Assembly (NCBI RefSeq): GCF_003591515.1
Contig: NZ_QZCG01000012.1
Location: 62,001-126,000 of the forward strand
Direction: 5' to 3'
From: Paracoccus onubensis
GTDB taxonomy: Bacteria > Pseudomonadota > Alphaproteobacteria > Rhodobacterales > Rhodobacteraceae
DNA length: 64,000 nt
The notes under the pieces are model-generated. The model was not told where the DNA came from. It worked only from the letters and a program-made list of their open reading frames with translations, and ran no database searches. Positions 25,147-34,316 of the stretch are shown one piece after another (within the stretch, counting starts at the first letter, position 1; each line of letters opens with the position of its first letter). A program made the translations under genes and the position numbers.

Positions 25147-27251
25147 CACAAGCGCAGACCGGTGTCGCATTGCGCCGCTGGCTGCGGCGCGGCGCGATTG
25201 CGCTTTCGGTGCTGGCTGTTCTGATCGCTGCCGCAGGGGCGGCGCTGTGGCGGTTGGACAAGCTTTATCCGCTGCCGCCCGACACCGTTTCGCTGTCAAG
25301 GGAAGTGCTGGACCGCGACGGTGCATTGCTCAGGGCTTACGCGGCCAGGGATGGCCGCTGGCGCCTGCCGGCTGATAGCGAGAAACTGGATCCGCAATTC
25401 ATCGAGATGCTGATCGCCTACGAGGATAAACGCTTCTGGTCCCATTCGGGGATCGATCTGCGGGCGCTGTCGCGGGCGGCGTGGCAACTGGCCACGAATG
25501 GGCGGATCGTGTCGGGCGGATCGACGCTGTCGATGCAGCTTGCGCGTCTGCTTGAACCGCGCGACGAGCGCAGTTTCACCGCTAAATTCCGGCAGATCGG
25601 CCGGGCATTGCAGATCGAGCGGCGCATGTCCAAGCGCGAAATCCTGAATCGTTACCTTACGCTTGCGCCTTATGGCGGCAATCTGGAAGGGGTGCGGGCG
25701 GCCAGCCTCGCATGGTTCGGGAAAGAGCCGCACAAGCTTGAACTGGCAGAAGCAGCGCTGTTAGTCGCGCTGCCGCAATCCCCCGAGGCGCGTCGGCCCG
25801 ACCGAAACCCCAAGATTGCCCTGATGGCCCGCAACCGGGTGCTGGACCGTATGGCGCAAGCAGGGGTGATCGCCGAAGGCGAGATCGCAAGGGCATCGGG
25901 CGACGCGGTTCCGGCACGACGGCTGCCGATGCCTGCCTATGCCGCGCATCTGGCCGATGCAGTGATGCGCTCTGCGCCAGAATTGCTGCAGCACCGCTTG
26001 CTGATAAGCCGCAATGCGCAGGCTAGTCTCGAAAAGATTGCCGCCAGCGGGGCCAGACGGCTTGGCCCGAATGTTTCGGTTGCGATGATCCTTGCCGATG
26101 CCAGTAACGGAGAGATATTGGCCCGGGTCGGCTCTGCCGGGTATTTCGACCCGTCCCGCGCCGGTTGGATCGACATGACCAGAGTTTTGCGTTCTCCCGG
26201 TTCGACCCTGAAACCGTTCATCTACGGCCTTGCCTTCGAGGAAGGTCTGGTCATGCAGGAAACCATGATCGAGGACCGGCCCGGCGATTTCTCGGGCTAC
26301 CGTCCACGGAATTTCGACATGGCCTATCAGGGCGACGTTTCGGTCCGCACCGCGCTTCAGATGTCGCTGAATGTGCCCGCGATCCGTTTGCTGGACTCGA
26401 TCGGCCCGGCGCGGCTGGCGGCGCGGATGCAGCGGGCAGGGGCCACACCCGTTCTTCCGCCCGGGGAGACTCCGGGTCTGGCGATCGGGCTTGGCGGAGC
26501 GGGATTGACGCTTGAGCAGCTTGTACAGCTTTACGGAGGAATCGTGAATCGCGGCAAGGTTCAGCCGTTGCGGTATCTGGCTGGAACCAAGCCGACACGG
26601 GAGCCTGCCATGATCCTGACTCCTCAGGCGGCGTGGCAGATCACCGACATTCTTTCGGGCGTCATGCCTCCGAAAGGTGCGCCGCATCTTGGCATCGCCT
26701 ACAAGACCGGCACTTCCTACGGCTATCGTGATGCCTGGGCGGTCGGTTATGACGGACGTCATGTGCTTGGCGTCTGGGTCGGGCGCGCCGATGGCGGTTC
26801 GGTTCCGGGCCTGACGGGGTATGACGCGGCTGCTCCTCTGCTGCATGAGGCGTTCCGCCGGTCGGGTGTCGGTCTCAATCGCTTTCCGTCGCCTCCGGCC
26901 GGCGCATCGCGATTGCCTGCCGCCGACCTTCCCTTTTCCCTGCGCCGCTTTGCTGCCTCAGGCAATCACCCGGTGGCGGGTGCCCCGCCCGAGGCCGCGC
27001 CTGAAATCGTCTTTCCGCCGCAGGGCGCCCGTGTCGATCTTGGGCTTTCCCGCGGAGTGACGGATGCTCCGCTGGCGCTCAAGATCAACGGGGGACGCGC
27101 ACCGTTCCGCTGGCTCGCCAATGGAAAGCCGCTGTCGCAGCCATTCCGGCGGCGCACCGCCATGTGGGTTCCCGACAGCAGCGGCTCATCGACGCTGACG
27201 GTTATCGACGCCGCAGGTCGTGCCGCGAGTGTCCAGATTTATATCGAATGA
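25143..27251 (+). CDS. pbpC: Penicillin-binding protein 1C
   Basis: A 702-residue bifunctional peptidoglycan synthase. One N-terminal membrane helix (about 17-37) is followed by the GT51 transglycosylase with Glu94 in AYEDKRFW and the GGSTLSMQLARLL motif. The transpeptidase has STLK at 354-357, SLN at 408-410 and KTG at 521-523. The last 90 residues form the BiPBP_C beta domain specific to PBP1C. The start is TTG at 25143, overlapping the alpha-2-macroglobulin stop by four bases; the frame gives no ATG before the helix. Translational coupling and shared function with the protease trap are expected. Confidence 0.94.
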   Translation: MTQAQTGVALRRWLRRGAIALSVLAVLIAAAGAALWRLDKLYPLPPDTVSLSREVLDRDGALLRAYAARDGRWRLPADSEKLDPQFIEMLIAYEDKRFWSHSGIDLRALSRAAWQLATNGRIVSGGSTLSMQLARLLEPRDERSFTAKFRQIGRALQIERRMSKREILNRYLTLAPYGGNLEGVRAASLAWFGKEPHKLELAEAALLVALPQSPEARRPDRNPKIALMARNRVLDRMAQAGVIAEGEIARASGDAVPARRLPMPAYAAHLADAVMRSAPELLQHRLLISRNAQASLEKIAASGARRLGPNVSVAMILADASNGEILARVGSAGYFDPSRAGWIDMTRVLRSPGSTLKPFIYGLAFEEGLVMQETMIEDRPGDFSGYRPRNFDMAYQGDVSVRTALQMSLNVPAIRLLDSIGPARLAARMQRAGATPVLPPGETPGLAIGLGGAGLTLEQLVQLYGGIVNRGKVQPLRYLAGTKPTREPAMILTPQAAWQITDILSGVMPPKGAPHLGIAYKTGTSYGYRDAWAVGYDGRHVLGVWVGRADGGSVPGLTGYDAAAPLLHEAFRRSGVGLNRFPSPPAGASRLPAADLPFSLRRFAASGNHPVAGAPPEAAPEIVFPPQGARVDLGLSRGVTDAPLALKINGGRAPFRWLANGKPLSQPFRRRTAMWVPDSSGSSTLTVIDAAGRAASVQIYIE

Positions 27252-27406
27252 ACCCCTTACGAGAGGCAAAATCCGGGATGGACGGCTTCGGGTTGGATTC
27301 GTCCTGTGATTCCGTATAACTCTGGTTTATGCATCAAGACCCATGCCGCTGATCGGGTATCATTGGAATCGTCCTGGGGATGAAGGGCAGTAGGAGCCGC
27401 AAAATC

Positions 27407-28078
27407 ATGCATTATATCAAGGTTTTCATCGGAGTTCTGTTCGGGGTCGCGGTCTTTCTGTTCCTTGATTACGCGCTGCCTTCCAAGAACGTGGTGCGGA
27501 TCACGAATACCTATAATCGCCTGACGCTGGTCACTCCGAGAAATGCGATCTTCTATGCGTCCGAAGATACCGGCACGGTCGAAAATTCCTCGGGTCAGCG
27601 GGATGTACGGTTCATCGATACGGTGCGTCCGAACGGCAAGGTTTTCGTCTATCGAAATGAGGATACCGGCTGGGTCTGGCCCCCCTATTTCAAATATGAC
27701 AGCGCCAATCTGCATTCCGAGGCGACGAATCTCAGATCAGCCTCGGGCACCCCGCAATGGGTCAGCATCACCGCCTATGGCTGGCGCCTGCCATGGCTGA
27801 GCATCTATCCGAACGCGATCGGGATCGATACGCTTGCAAGCCCGGACGAGCGTCCGCGCAACTGGCCGGCGATGGTCATTCTCGGGGTGCTGTTCATGCT
27901 CCTGCTGTCACTGTGGCGGCTATGGACACAGTTTCGCCAGCGCCGGATCGATCCCGCGCTTCGTGCGGCAGATGAACGCTGGGACAACGCGACCGACCGG
28001 GTCAGTTCCGAAGCCGCCGAGATGAGAGGAAGCTTCGGAAAATTTCTGGACAGATTCCGGGGCAAATCCCGCCGATAG
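27407..28078 (+). CDS. DUF1523 family membrane protein
   Basis: A 223-residue protein with a signal-anchor helix at the N-terminus (VFIGVLFGVAVFLFLDYALP), a periplasmic domain beginning VVRITNTYNRL and containing DVRFIDTV and NEDTGWVWPPYFK, a second helix near the C-terminus (about 155-175) and a charged tail with coiled-coil character. This is the DUF1523 pattern seen in Rhodobacteraceae; the function is not known. The ATG at 27407 follows AGGAG; an in-frame ATG at 27380 is less well placed. It is 155 bases after pbpC and converges with the IMPACT-family gene. Confidence 0.82.
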   Translation: MHYIKVFIGVLFGVAVFLFLDYALPSKNVVRITNTYNRLTLVTPRNAIFYASEDTGTVENSSGQRDVRFIDTVRPNGKVFVYRNEDTGWVWPPYFKYDSANLHSEATNLRSASGTPQWVSITAYGWRLPWLSIYPNAIGIDTLASPDERPRNWPAMVILGVLFMLLLSLWRLWTQFRQRRIDPALRAADERWDNATDRVSSEAAEMRGSFGKFLDRFRGKSRR

Positions 28079-28079
28079 G

Positions 28080-28472
28080 TCAGCCTCCGGAAGTCCCCGA
28101 CCGTGCTGCGCCGTCGCTGTCCGTTCCTGTCTCGCGCAGATAGTGCCGTACCGCGTCCGCGACGTGCCGGAACCGGTCGCCGCCCAGATGTTTGCCGCCA
28201 TACCAGCGGGTTACCACTACCAGATGATTCTCCAACCCGGCGCGCTCCAGCATTTGCAGCATCAGGGCGCCCGCACCGGATTCGCCATCGTCATCCTTGA
28301 CCGGCTCTCCTGAAATAATCGCGGCCCAGCTGTTATGCGTCGCCTTGGCGAAGCGCTTGTTGCGTTTCAGTTCGCTCAGCAATGCCTGAATATCCTTGCG
28401 GTCCCTGGCCGGACCGCCGGAAACGGCATATCGCGATCCGCGATCCGAGATGATCTTGTCGAAAATCTCCAT
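28080..28472 (-). CDS. IMPACT-family (YigZ N-domain-like) protein, short form
   Basis: A 130-residue protein equivalent to the N-terminal domain of YigZ/IMPACT. The conserved block HNSWAAII, then DDDGESGAGA and VVVTRWYGGKHLG, aligns with the family's HN-A, DDGEP-GTAG and VVTRYFGG-KLG motifs. Full-length YigZ is about 200 residues with a second ferredoxin-like domain, which is absent here; the protein ends after HYLRETGTDSDG. The start at 28472 follows AAAGGAGC. The family is linked to translation regulation in eukaryotes; the bacterial role is uncertain. It ends two bases from the convergent DUF1523 gene. Confidence 0.82.
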   Translation of the reverse strand: MEIFDKIISDRGSRYAVSGGPARDRKDIQALLSELKRNKRFAKATHNSWAAIISGEPVKDDDGESGAGALMLQMLERAGLENHLVVVTRWYGGKHLGGDRFRHVADAVRHYLRETGTDSDGAARSGTSGG

Positions 28473-28614
28473 ATCGCTCCTTTCTTTCATCAGGCCCGAA
28501 ACAGCATGACAGCTTCTGGAAGTCCATATCCCCGTGCTGTCGCGCAAGCGGGTCCATCCTGTACAACCGGCCCAAGTCACGTATGTTTGCGCCTATAACC
28601 GATCAGGGACCGCC

Positions 28615-29931
28615 ATGCTGCCCAGCAGATCAGATTTTCCCCCGGATTTCGTCTTCGGAGCGGCGACCGCCGCCTATCAGATCGAAGGATCGCATTTCGG
28701 CGGCGCGGGGCCTTCGCATTGGGACAGTTTTGCCGCGACTCCCGGCAATATTGCCGATGACAGCAATGGCGGGCGGGCTTGCGATCATTATCACCTGTGG
28801 GAGACCGATCTCGATCTGATGCGGGATGCCGGCTTCGATGCCTATCGCTTCTCGACCTCGTGGGCGCGGGTCATGCCAGACGGGCGAAGCCTCAATGCCG
28901 AAGGGCTGGATTTCTATGATCGCCTCGCGGACGGCATGCTTGCGCGGAATCTGAAACCGTTCCTGACCCTGTATCATTGGGAGCTTCCCGCCGCTCTTGC
29001 CGATCGTGGCGGGTGGCGTAATCGCGATATCGCCGGCTGGTTCGGCGATTATGCCCGGGCCGTTCATGCAAGACTGGGTGACCGCCTTGCCAGCATTGCC
29101 ACCCTGAACGAGCCGTGGTGCATCGCCTGGCTGTCGCATTTCCTTGGACATCACGCCCCCGGCCTGCGCGATATCCGTGCCGCCAGCCGGGCGATGCATC
29201 ACGTATTGCTGGCGCATGGCACCGCGATGCAGGTCTTGCAGGCGAATGGCGCGCAGAATCTGGGGATCGTCCTGAATTTCGAAACCGCGCATCCGATTGA
29301 TGACAATCCCGGGGCGGCGATTTCGGCGGCACGGCAGGATGCTATCTATAATCAGTGGTTCATTCGTGCGTTGATGGGGCAGGGATATCCTGAAACCGCG
29401 CTTGAGGGAATCGGCCCGCATCTGCCGGATGGCTGGCAGCAAGACATGCAGATCATCTCCGCGCCGCTGGACTGGCTGGGGGTGAATTACTACACCCGCA
29501 AACTGCACGGAATGGTGCCGGGCTTGTGGCCCAACGGCCATGCGCAGGATGGCCCTTTGCCGAAAACCCAGATGGGCTGGGAGATCCGTCCCGAGGGGCT
29601 AAGCGAATTCCTGATCCGCTTGAGCCGCGATCATACTGGCGGCTTGCCGCTTTATGTGACCGAGAATGGCATGGCGCTGGAGCCGGGCAAAAATGTCACC
29701 GATGATGAACCACGCGTGACCTTTATCGCCGATCATCTTCGTGCGGCCAGATCGGCCATGGATCATGGAGTGAATCTGCGCGGCTTCTTTTACTGGTCGC
29801 TTCTGGACAATTACGAATGGGCCTTTGGCTATGGACCTCGTTTCGGTCTCGTCCATGTTGATTACGAAACGATGAAGCGTCGCCCGAAGACAAGTTGGCA
29901 TGCGTTTCGCGATATGCTGCGTCCCGATTAG
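28615..29931 (+). CDS. GH1 beta-glucosidase
   Basis: A 438-residue glycoside hydrolase family 1 enzyme. The N-terminal signature FVFGAATAAYQIEG at 13-25, acid/base Glu166 in TLNEP, and nucleophile Glu350 in YVTENG are all present, as is the final RTPK-like RRPKTSW segment. It releases glucose or galactose from beta-linked di- and oligosaccharides in the cytosol; no signal peptide is visible. The ATG at 28615 gives the standard N-terminus; a longer frame from 28534 would add unrelated residues. No sugar transporter sits beside it, which is unusual for GH1 genes. A dispersed hairpin element follows its stop. Confidence 0.94.
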   Translation: MLPSRSDFPPDFVFGAATAAYQIEGSHFGGAGPSHWDSFAATPGNIADDSNGGRACDHYHLWETDLDLMRDAGFDAYRFSTSWARVMPDGRSLNAEGLDFYDRLADGMLARNLKPFLTLYHWELPAALADRGGWRNRDIAGWFGDYARAVHARLGDRLASIATLNEPWCIAWLSHFLGHHAPGLRDIRAASRAMHHVLLAHGTAMQVLQANGAQNLGIVLNFETAHPIDDNPGAAISAARQDAIYNQWFIRALMGQGYPETALEGIGPHLPDGWQQDMQIISAPLDWLGVNYYTRKLHGMVPGLWPNGHAQDGPLPKTQMGWEIRPEGLSEFLIRLSRDHTGGLPLYVTENGMALEPGKNVTDDEPRVTFIADHLRAARSAMDHGVNLRGFFYWSLLDNYEWAFGYGPRFGLVHVDYETMKRRPKTSWHAFRDMLRPD

Positions 29932-29963
29932 GCCGCTTCAATCCTCACCGAGATCCCGCTTTC

Positions 29964-30021
29964 GCTTCTTCTTCATCCAAATATCCCGGGGGTCCGGGGG
30001 CAGGCATCCGGCTTTCGCCGG
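29964..30021 (-). repeat. Dispersed hairpin element, copy 2 (reverse orientation)
   Basis: Read on the minus strand: a CCGGC-GAAA-GCCGG hairpin (30008-30021), then CCCCCGGACCCCC, GGGATATTT, and GAAGAAGAAGC ending at 29964. Apart from a three-base indel and the middle bases, 29964-30001 matches copy 1 at 12247-12285. It lies between two convergent genes, the GH1 gene and the GMC oxidoreductase gene. Confidence 0.65.
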
Positions 30022-30049
30022 TTGGTGTCAGGCGCGAATCCCGCAGCAA

Positions 30050-31666
30050 TCAGCCCGACCGCAATGGCGACGCGCCCAGAATCATATCGGCGGCCTTCTC
30101 GGCGATCATCGTCACGGGCGCATGGGTATTGCCCGAAGGAATCACCGGCATGATCCCCGCATCCGCGATACGCAACCGCCCGATCCCGTGCAGGCGCAAT
30201 TCCGCATCGACCACCGCCATTGGATCATCGCCCATTTTCGTCGTGCCGACGGGATGGAAAATGGTCGTGCCCACATCTCCGGCAGCGCGAGACAATTCAG
30301 CATCGCTTTGCAGATGTGGTCCGGGCATAACTTCCTCGGGTCGGAACGCGGCCATGCGACGGGTTTGCATCAGCCGCCGGGCGTGCCGCAGGCTGTCGAT
30401 GGCGACCTGCCGGTCTCCTTCGGCCGAAAGGTAATTCGGCGCGATGGCCGGCGGTGTTCCCTCCTTGGCGCTGCGGATGTGGCTGCTTCCGCGACTGTCG
30501 GGACGCAGATTGCAGACCGAGACCGTCAGGCCGGGAAAATCGTGCAAGGGTTCTCCGAACTTGTCCAGTGACAGCGGCTGGACGTGATATTCGATATTCG
30601 CGGTCTCGAAAGCTTCCGAGGATCTGGCGAAAATTCCCAACTGGCTGGGCGCCATCGCCATCGGGCCCGAACGCCGAAGCGCATATTCCAAGGCGATCCC
30701 GGCACGGCCCAGCAGATTGCGCGCCCGGTCATTCAGCGTTTTCGCGCCGGTGATCCGGAAGATGCAGCGAAGCTGTAGGTGATCCTGCAAATTCTCGCCC
30801 ACGCCCGGCAGATCAAGAACCGTGTCGATCCCCAGCGATGACAGTCGTTCATGCTGTCCGATACCGCTGAGTTCCAGGATCGCGGGTGAATTTATGGCAC
30901 CTGCGGCAAGGATGATCTCACCCCGTATCCGCGCGTGCAGCCTTTGTCCCTTATGGGTGAAGAGCACGCCGGTTGCCTGCCGTCCCTCGAAGGACAGCCG
31001 CTCTACCTGCGCATTCGTTACGATCCGCAGGTTAGCGCGGTTCCTTGCCGGGTTCAGAAACGCCTTGCGGGCGTTCCAGCGGATCCCGCCGCGCTGGGTT
31101 ACGGGGAAATATCCCACTCCCTCATTGGTGCCGCAGTTGAAATCGGCGCAAGCGGGCAGGCCCAGTTCCTGCGCGGCCTCGGCAACAGCATCGAGGATTG
31201 GCCAGTTCAGGCGCTGCTGTTCGATCCGCAATTCGCCATGATCATTGTGAAATTCATCCGCGGGACCGTGATGACGCTCCGAGCGGCGGAAATAGGGCAG
31301 GACATCGTCCCAGCCCCAGCCGGAATTTCCCGCTTGCCGCCAGCGGTCGTAATCATGGGCCTGACCACGCATGTAGATCATGCCATTGATCGAGGAACAG
31401 CCCCCCAGAACTTTCCCGCGCGGGTAATTCAGGCTGCGGCCGTTCAGCCCGGGCTCGGGTTCGGTCTTGTAACACCAGTCAAGCGTCGGATCGCCCATTG
31501 CGTATAAATATCCGACCGGGACATGAACCCAGAAACGATTGTCGCTGCCGCCTGCCTCCAACAGCAGAACTCGGTGCCGGGGATCGGTCGAAAGCCGGTT
31601 GGCCAGCACGCAACCGGCAGATCCAGCCCCGACAACGATGAAATCATATTCTCCGAAATCCTGCAT
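30050..31666 (-). CDS. GMC-family flavoprotein oxidoreductase (choline/alcohol dehydrogenase-like)
   Basis: A 538-residue FAD-dependent enzyme. The dinucleotide motif GAGSAG is at residues 13-18, followed by LLLEAGG, the GMC signature PRGKVLGGCSSINGMIYMRG (split across 93-112) and the C-terminal substrate/FAD motif FHPVGTTKMG and IADAGIMPVIPSGNTH. It resembles choline dehydrogenase and the AlkJ-type alcohol dehydrogenases; no betaine genes flank it, so a general alcohol substrate is more likely. Start ATG 31666 has GAGGA upstream; an in-frame ATG at 31705 has none. It is 78 bases after ycjF but otherwise stands alone. Confidence 0.9.
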   Translation of the reverse strand: MQDFGEYDFIVVGAGSAGCVLANRLSTDPRHRVLLLEAGGSDNRFWVHVPVGYLYAMGDPTLDWCYKTEPEPGLNGRSLNYPRGKVLGGCSSINGMIYMRGQAHDYDRWRQAGNSGWGWDDVLPYFRRSERHHGPADEFHNDHGELRIEQQRLNWPILDAVAEAAQELGLPACADFNCGTNEGVGYFPVTQRGGIRWNARKAFLNPARNRANLRIVTNAQVERLSFEGRQATGVLFTHKGQRLHARIRGEIILAAGAINSPAILELSGIGQHERLSSLGIDTVLDLPGVGENLQDHLQLRCIFRITGAKTLNDRARNLLGRAGIALEYALRRSGPMAMAPSQLGIFARSSEAFETANIEYHVQPLSLDKFGEPLHDFPGLTVSVCNLRPDSRGSSHIRSAKEGTPPAIAPNYLSAEGDRQVAIDSLRHARRLMQTRRMAAFRPEEVMPGPHLQSDAELSRAAGDVGTTIFHPVGTTKMGDDPMAVVDAELRLHGIGRLRIADAGIMPVIPSGNTHAPVTMIAEKAADMILGASPLRSG

Positions 31667-31744
31667 GGTCCTCGATCGAATGATTGCCCCGGAATCATGT
31701 TTCATGCCTGAGATGCCGTGGCAAGCATTCGCTGGTCGGTCGGG

Positions 31745-32821
31745 TCAGGCTTTGCCGTCTTCATCGCTGCCGAACAAGCCGCGTAAACCTCGTGTCAGCA
31801 GGTTGCCTACCTTGGGTCTGGGCTGGGTGACGAATGGCAATGGACGGCAGACCTCCATGGCGGCGATTCCGACGCGGGCCGTCAGGGCGCCGTTGACGAC
31901 TCCTTCACCAAAGCGGCGCGACAACTTCGCCAGAACGCCGCCACCCGCAATGGTGTGGATCAGATCGTCGCCTGCGGCGACCGCGCCTGTCGCGACCAGA
32001 TGGGTCATCACGGTACGGGCAAGTTTCCAGCTGCCGACGGTTCCGGCGCGACCGCCATAAATCTCGGCGATGCGGCGGATCATCCGCAGATTGGCGGCCA
32101 ATGCGGCGACGACATCGGCCAAAGCCAGCGGGATCAGGGCCGTTACTGCGGCGACGCTGCGGGCGGCGGCCTCGATTTCGCGGCGGGCCTCTTGATCGAG
32201 CGAGGTCATGAGTTCGTTTTCGGCCATGCTGAGCAGGGATTTCGCGTCATAAGCCTCGGCCCGGCCATCGGTCAGCCGATCATGTCCCCATTTCAGCTCT
32301 GGGCGACCGCGATAGAGCGAAAGCAGCTGGTCCGTGACCTGCTTTGCCTTATCGCTGGAGTTTTCCGCCAGAGCCAGCCCCGCCTGCCGCTGAATCGCAT
32401 CGATCCGGGCAAAACGGGACCAGGCGCGATATTCGCGCCATGCCATGCCAAGGCTGGCAAGCGTGAACAGCGCCAGCAGCCCGATTCCGGCCCATCCCAG
32501 CGGAGGATAGCGGTCGATCAGCCTGCCCAGAAAATCCAGCGCGGCGACCGTCAGCAGAAAGACCAGAAGCGATGCGGCTGAACTGATGAACACCCGTGTC
32601 AGCAAAGAGGCGCGGCGACCAACCAGCCGGGTGACCATCTGCATCGTGCGTGGACGGGGAAGCGGGTAGCCCGGCTCTTCGATCGGCGGCGCGTCCGCAG
32701 GGTTTGGCCGGGTCTGTTCCGCCTCGTCCCTTATTTCTTCCGCGGGACCGGACCGGCGGGTTTCAGAAGCGGAATCATCGATCTCGATCAGCACAGGGCC
32801 GCGTTTCGGGGTGTCGCTCAC
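31745..32821 (-). CDS. YcjF-like membrane protein (TIGR01620/UPF0283)
   Basis: A 358-residue inner-membrane protein. The first 60 residues are polar, proline-rich and probably disordered. Two hydrophobic helices lie at about 80-98 and 108-125, then comes a long helical cytosolic domain with the small-residue segments SVAAVTALIPLALADVVAAL and ATGAVAAGDDLIH of the family. YcjF is always found with YcjX; the pair belongs to the stress-induced Psp neighbourhood in gammaproteobacteria. Start is GTG, overlapping the ycjX stop by four bases. Confidence 0.87.
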   Translation of the reverse strand: MSDTPKRGPVLIEIDDSASETRRSGPAEEIRDEAEQTRPNPADAPPIEEPGYPLPRPRTMQMVTRLVGRRASLLTRVFISSAASLLVFLLTVAALDFLGRLIDRYPPLGWAGIGLLALFTLASLGMAWREYRAWSRFARIDAIQRQAGLALAENSSDKAKQVTDQLLSLYRGRPELKWGHDRLTDGRAEAYDAKSLLSMAENELMTSLDQEARREIEAAARSVAAVTALIPLALADVVAALAANLRMIRRIAEIYGGRAGTVGSWKLARTVMTHLVATGAVAAGDDLIHTIAGGGVLAKLSRRFGEGVVNGALTARVGIAAMEVCRPLPFVTQPRPKVGNLLTRGLRGLFGSDEDGKA

Positions 32822-34188
32822 AACAGGTCTCCGATCAGGAATTCCGCGGCGCGATCCAGCCGGATATGTGGCGGTCCGTCACCGGGTCGACGCGTCATCG
32901 GGGCGGGCAGGAAATTCATCACCGCGTAATCCGCATCCAACCATTCCTGCGCCCCGTTCCGCGCAGGATGCAGCAACTGGGCCGGATCCGGCGGCAACTC
33001 GCCGGGATAGAATGCCGCCTGCCTGCCATCGGTCAGCGTTCCGCGCACGGCGGGCAGTTCCTCGCCCTCCTTCCTGATCACGTCCTCGGTCGTGGCGCGC
33101 AGGGCGGCGATGGACATCGCCTCGGTCCGCGCGCCCGAGAAGTCCGCCCGGTCGCGGGCCTCGCGCAGCATGGCCGACAGGATCGCGGTCAGCCGGTCGT
33201 GCTGGCTGTGATGCAGGTGATCGGCCTTGGTGGCGGCGAACAGGATACGCTCGACCCGTCTTGTGCCCAATAACTGTGCCAGCCAGCCCGCGCGACCGGG
33301 ACGGAATGCGGTCAGGATATCGGCCATGGCGCGGCGCATATCCTCGACCGATTGCGGTCCCTGATGGATCGCGCCAAGCACATCGACCAGGATCACCTGC
33401 CGGTCGATCCGGGCGAAATGATCGCGGAAGAAAGGCCGGACGACGCGGGATTTATAGGCATCGAAGCGGCGGCGGAACTCCTTGTAAAGCTTGCCGTCCT
33501 TCTGGATCTCGGGCAGGGGGGCGAATGTCAGGGCGGGCGAGCCCGCCATCTCGCCGGGGATCAGGAAGCGTCCCGGTGTGCAATCCGACCATCCGGCCTC
33601 CCGCGCGGCATGCAGATGGGTGGTATAGCTTTCGGCAAGCCGCTGCGCGGTCGGTTCATCGAAACGGGCAGTGGGATCAAGTTCCGCAAGCGCCTGCTGA
33701 TAGTCGGTGGCACCGGGACGGTTATCGATCCGCGAAAGGACCTCGGCGGACCATTCGCTGAAATCCTTGCCCATCAGCCGCAGGTCCAGCAGCCATTCGC
33801 CGGGATAGTCGACGATATCCAGATGGACTGTCTGTGGCCCGCGCAGCCCGGAAAGCAGCCCGCGCGGCTCGACCCGCAGGGACAGGCGAAGCTGGCTGAC
33901 ATGGCGGGTCCCATCCGGCCAATGCGGATCAGAGCCGGTCATCGAGGCAAGATGACGCTCGAAATCGAAACGTGGCACGGTATCGTCCGGCTGCGGCTGC
34001 AACCATGCGGCTTTCAGGCTGCCATCGGCGGCGGCCCGCAGGGCATGCATCCGTCCCCGGTCCATCAGATTGGCCACGAGAGAGGTGATGAAGACGGTCT
34101 TGCCCGCCCGTGACAGGCCGGTCACCCCCAGCCGGATTACGGGTTCGCCGAATCCCAAGCCCCTGATCAGATCGCCACCAATTCCCAT
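32818..34188 (-). CDS. ycjX: YcjX-like P-loop NTPase (DUF463)
   Basis: A 456-residue GTPase-like protein. The P-loop GLSRAGKT is at residues 24-31 in the family-specific context LGVTGLSRAGKTVF. Downstream family blocks include LDIVDYPGEWLLDL, as a Walker B-like segment, VILVDVLGA and FAATKADHLH. It is paired with ycjF, which is co-translated. YcjX/YcjF function in envelope stress is proposed but not settled. The promoter region is shared with the divergent hrpB gene (128 bases). Confidence 0.9.
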   Translation of the reverse strand: MGIGGDLIRGLGFGEPVIRLGVTGLSRAGKTVFITSLVANLMDRGRMHALRAAADGSLKAAWLQPQPDDTVPRFDFERHLASMTGSDPHWPDGTRHVSQLRLSLRVEPRGLLSGLRGPQTVHLDIVDYPGEWLLDLRLMGKDFSEWSAEVLSRIDNRPGATDYQQALAELDPTARFDEPTAQRLAESYTTHLHAAREAGWSDCTPGRFLIPGEMAGSPALTFAPLPEIQKDGKLYKEFRRRFDAYKSRVVRPFFRDHFARIDRQVILVDVLGAIHQGPQSVEDMRRAMADILTAFRPGRAGWLAQLLGTRRVERILFAATKADHLHHSQHDRLTAILSAMLREARDRADFSGARTEAMSIAALRATTEDVIRKEGEELPAVRGTLTDGRQAAFYPGELPPDPAQLLHPARNGAQEWLDADYAVMNFLPAPMTRRPGDGPPHIRLDRAAEFLIGDLL

Positions 34189-34316
34189 TCCGCCTGCCGT
34201 TCCGCCCTTGTCATTTCAGAAAAGATAGGCGCGGGCAGGACGGATTGATAGGGGGCATCGTTTGTCGCGCGGCGACGGGATTGTGGAGGCCGCACCCGTC
34301 AGGTTACTTAGCCGGG

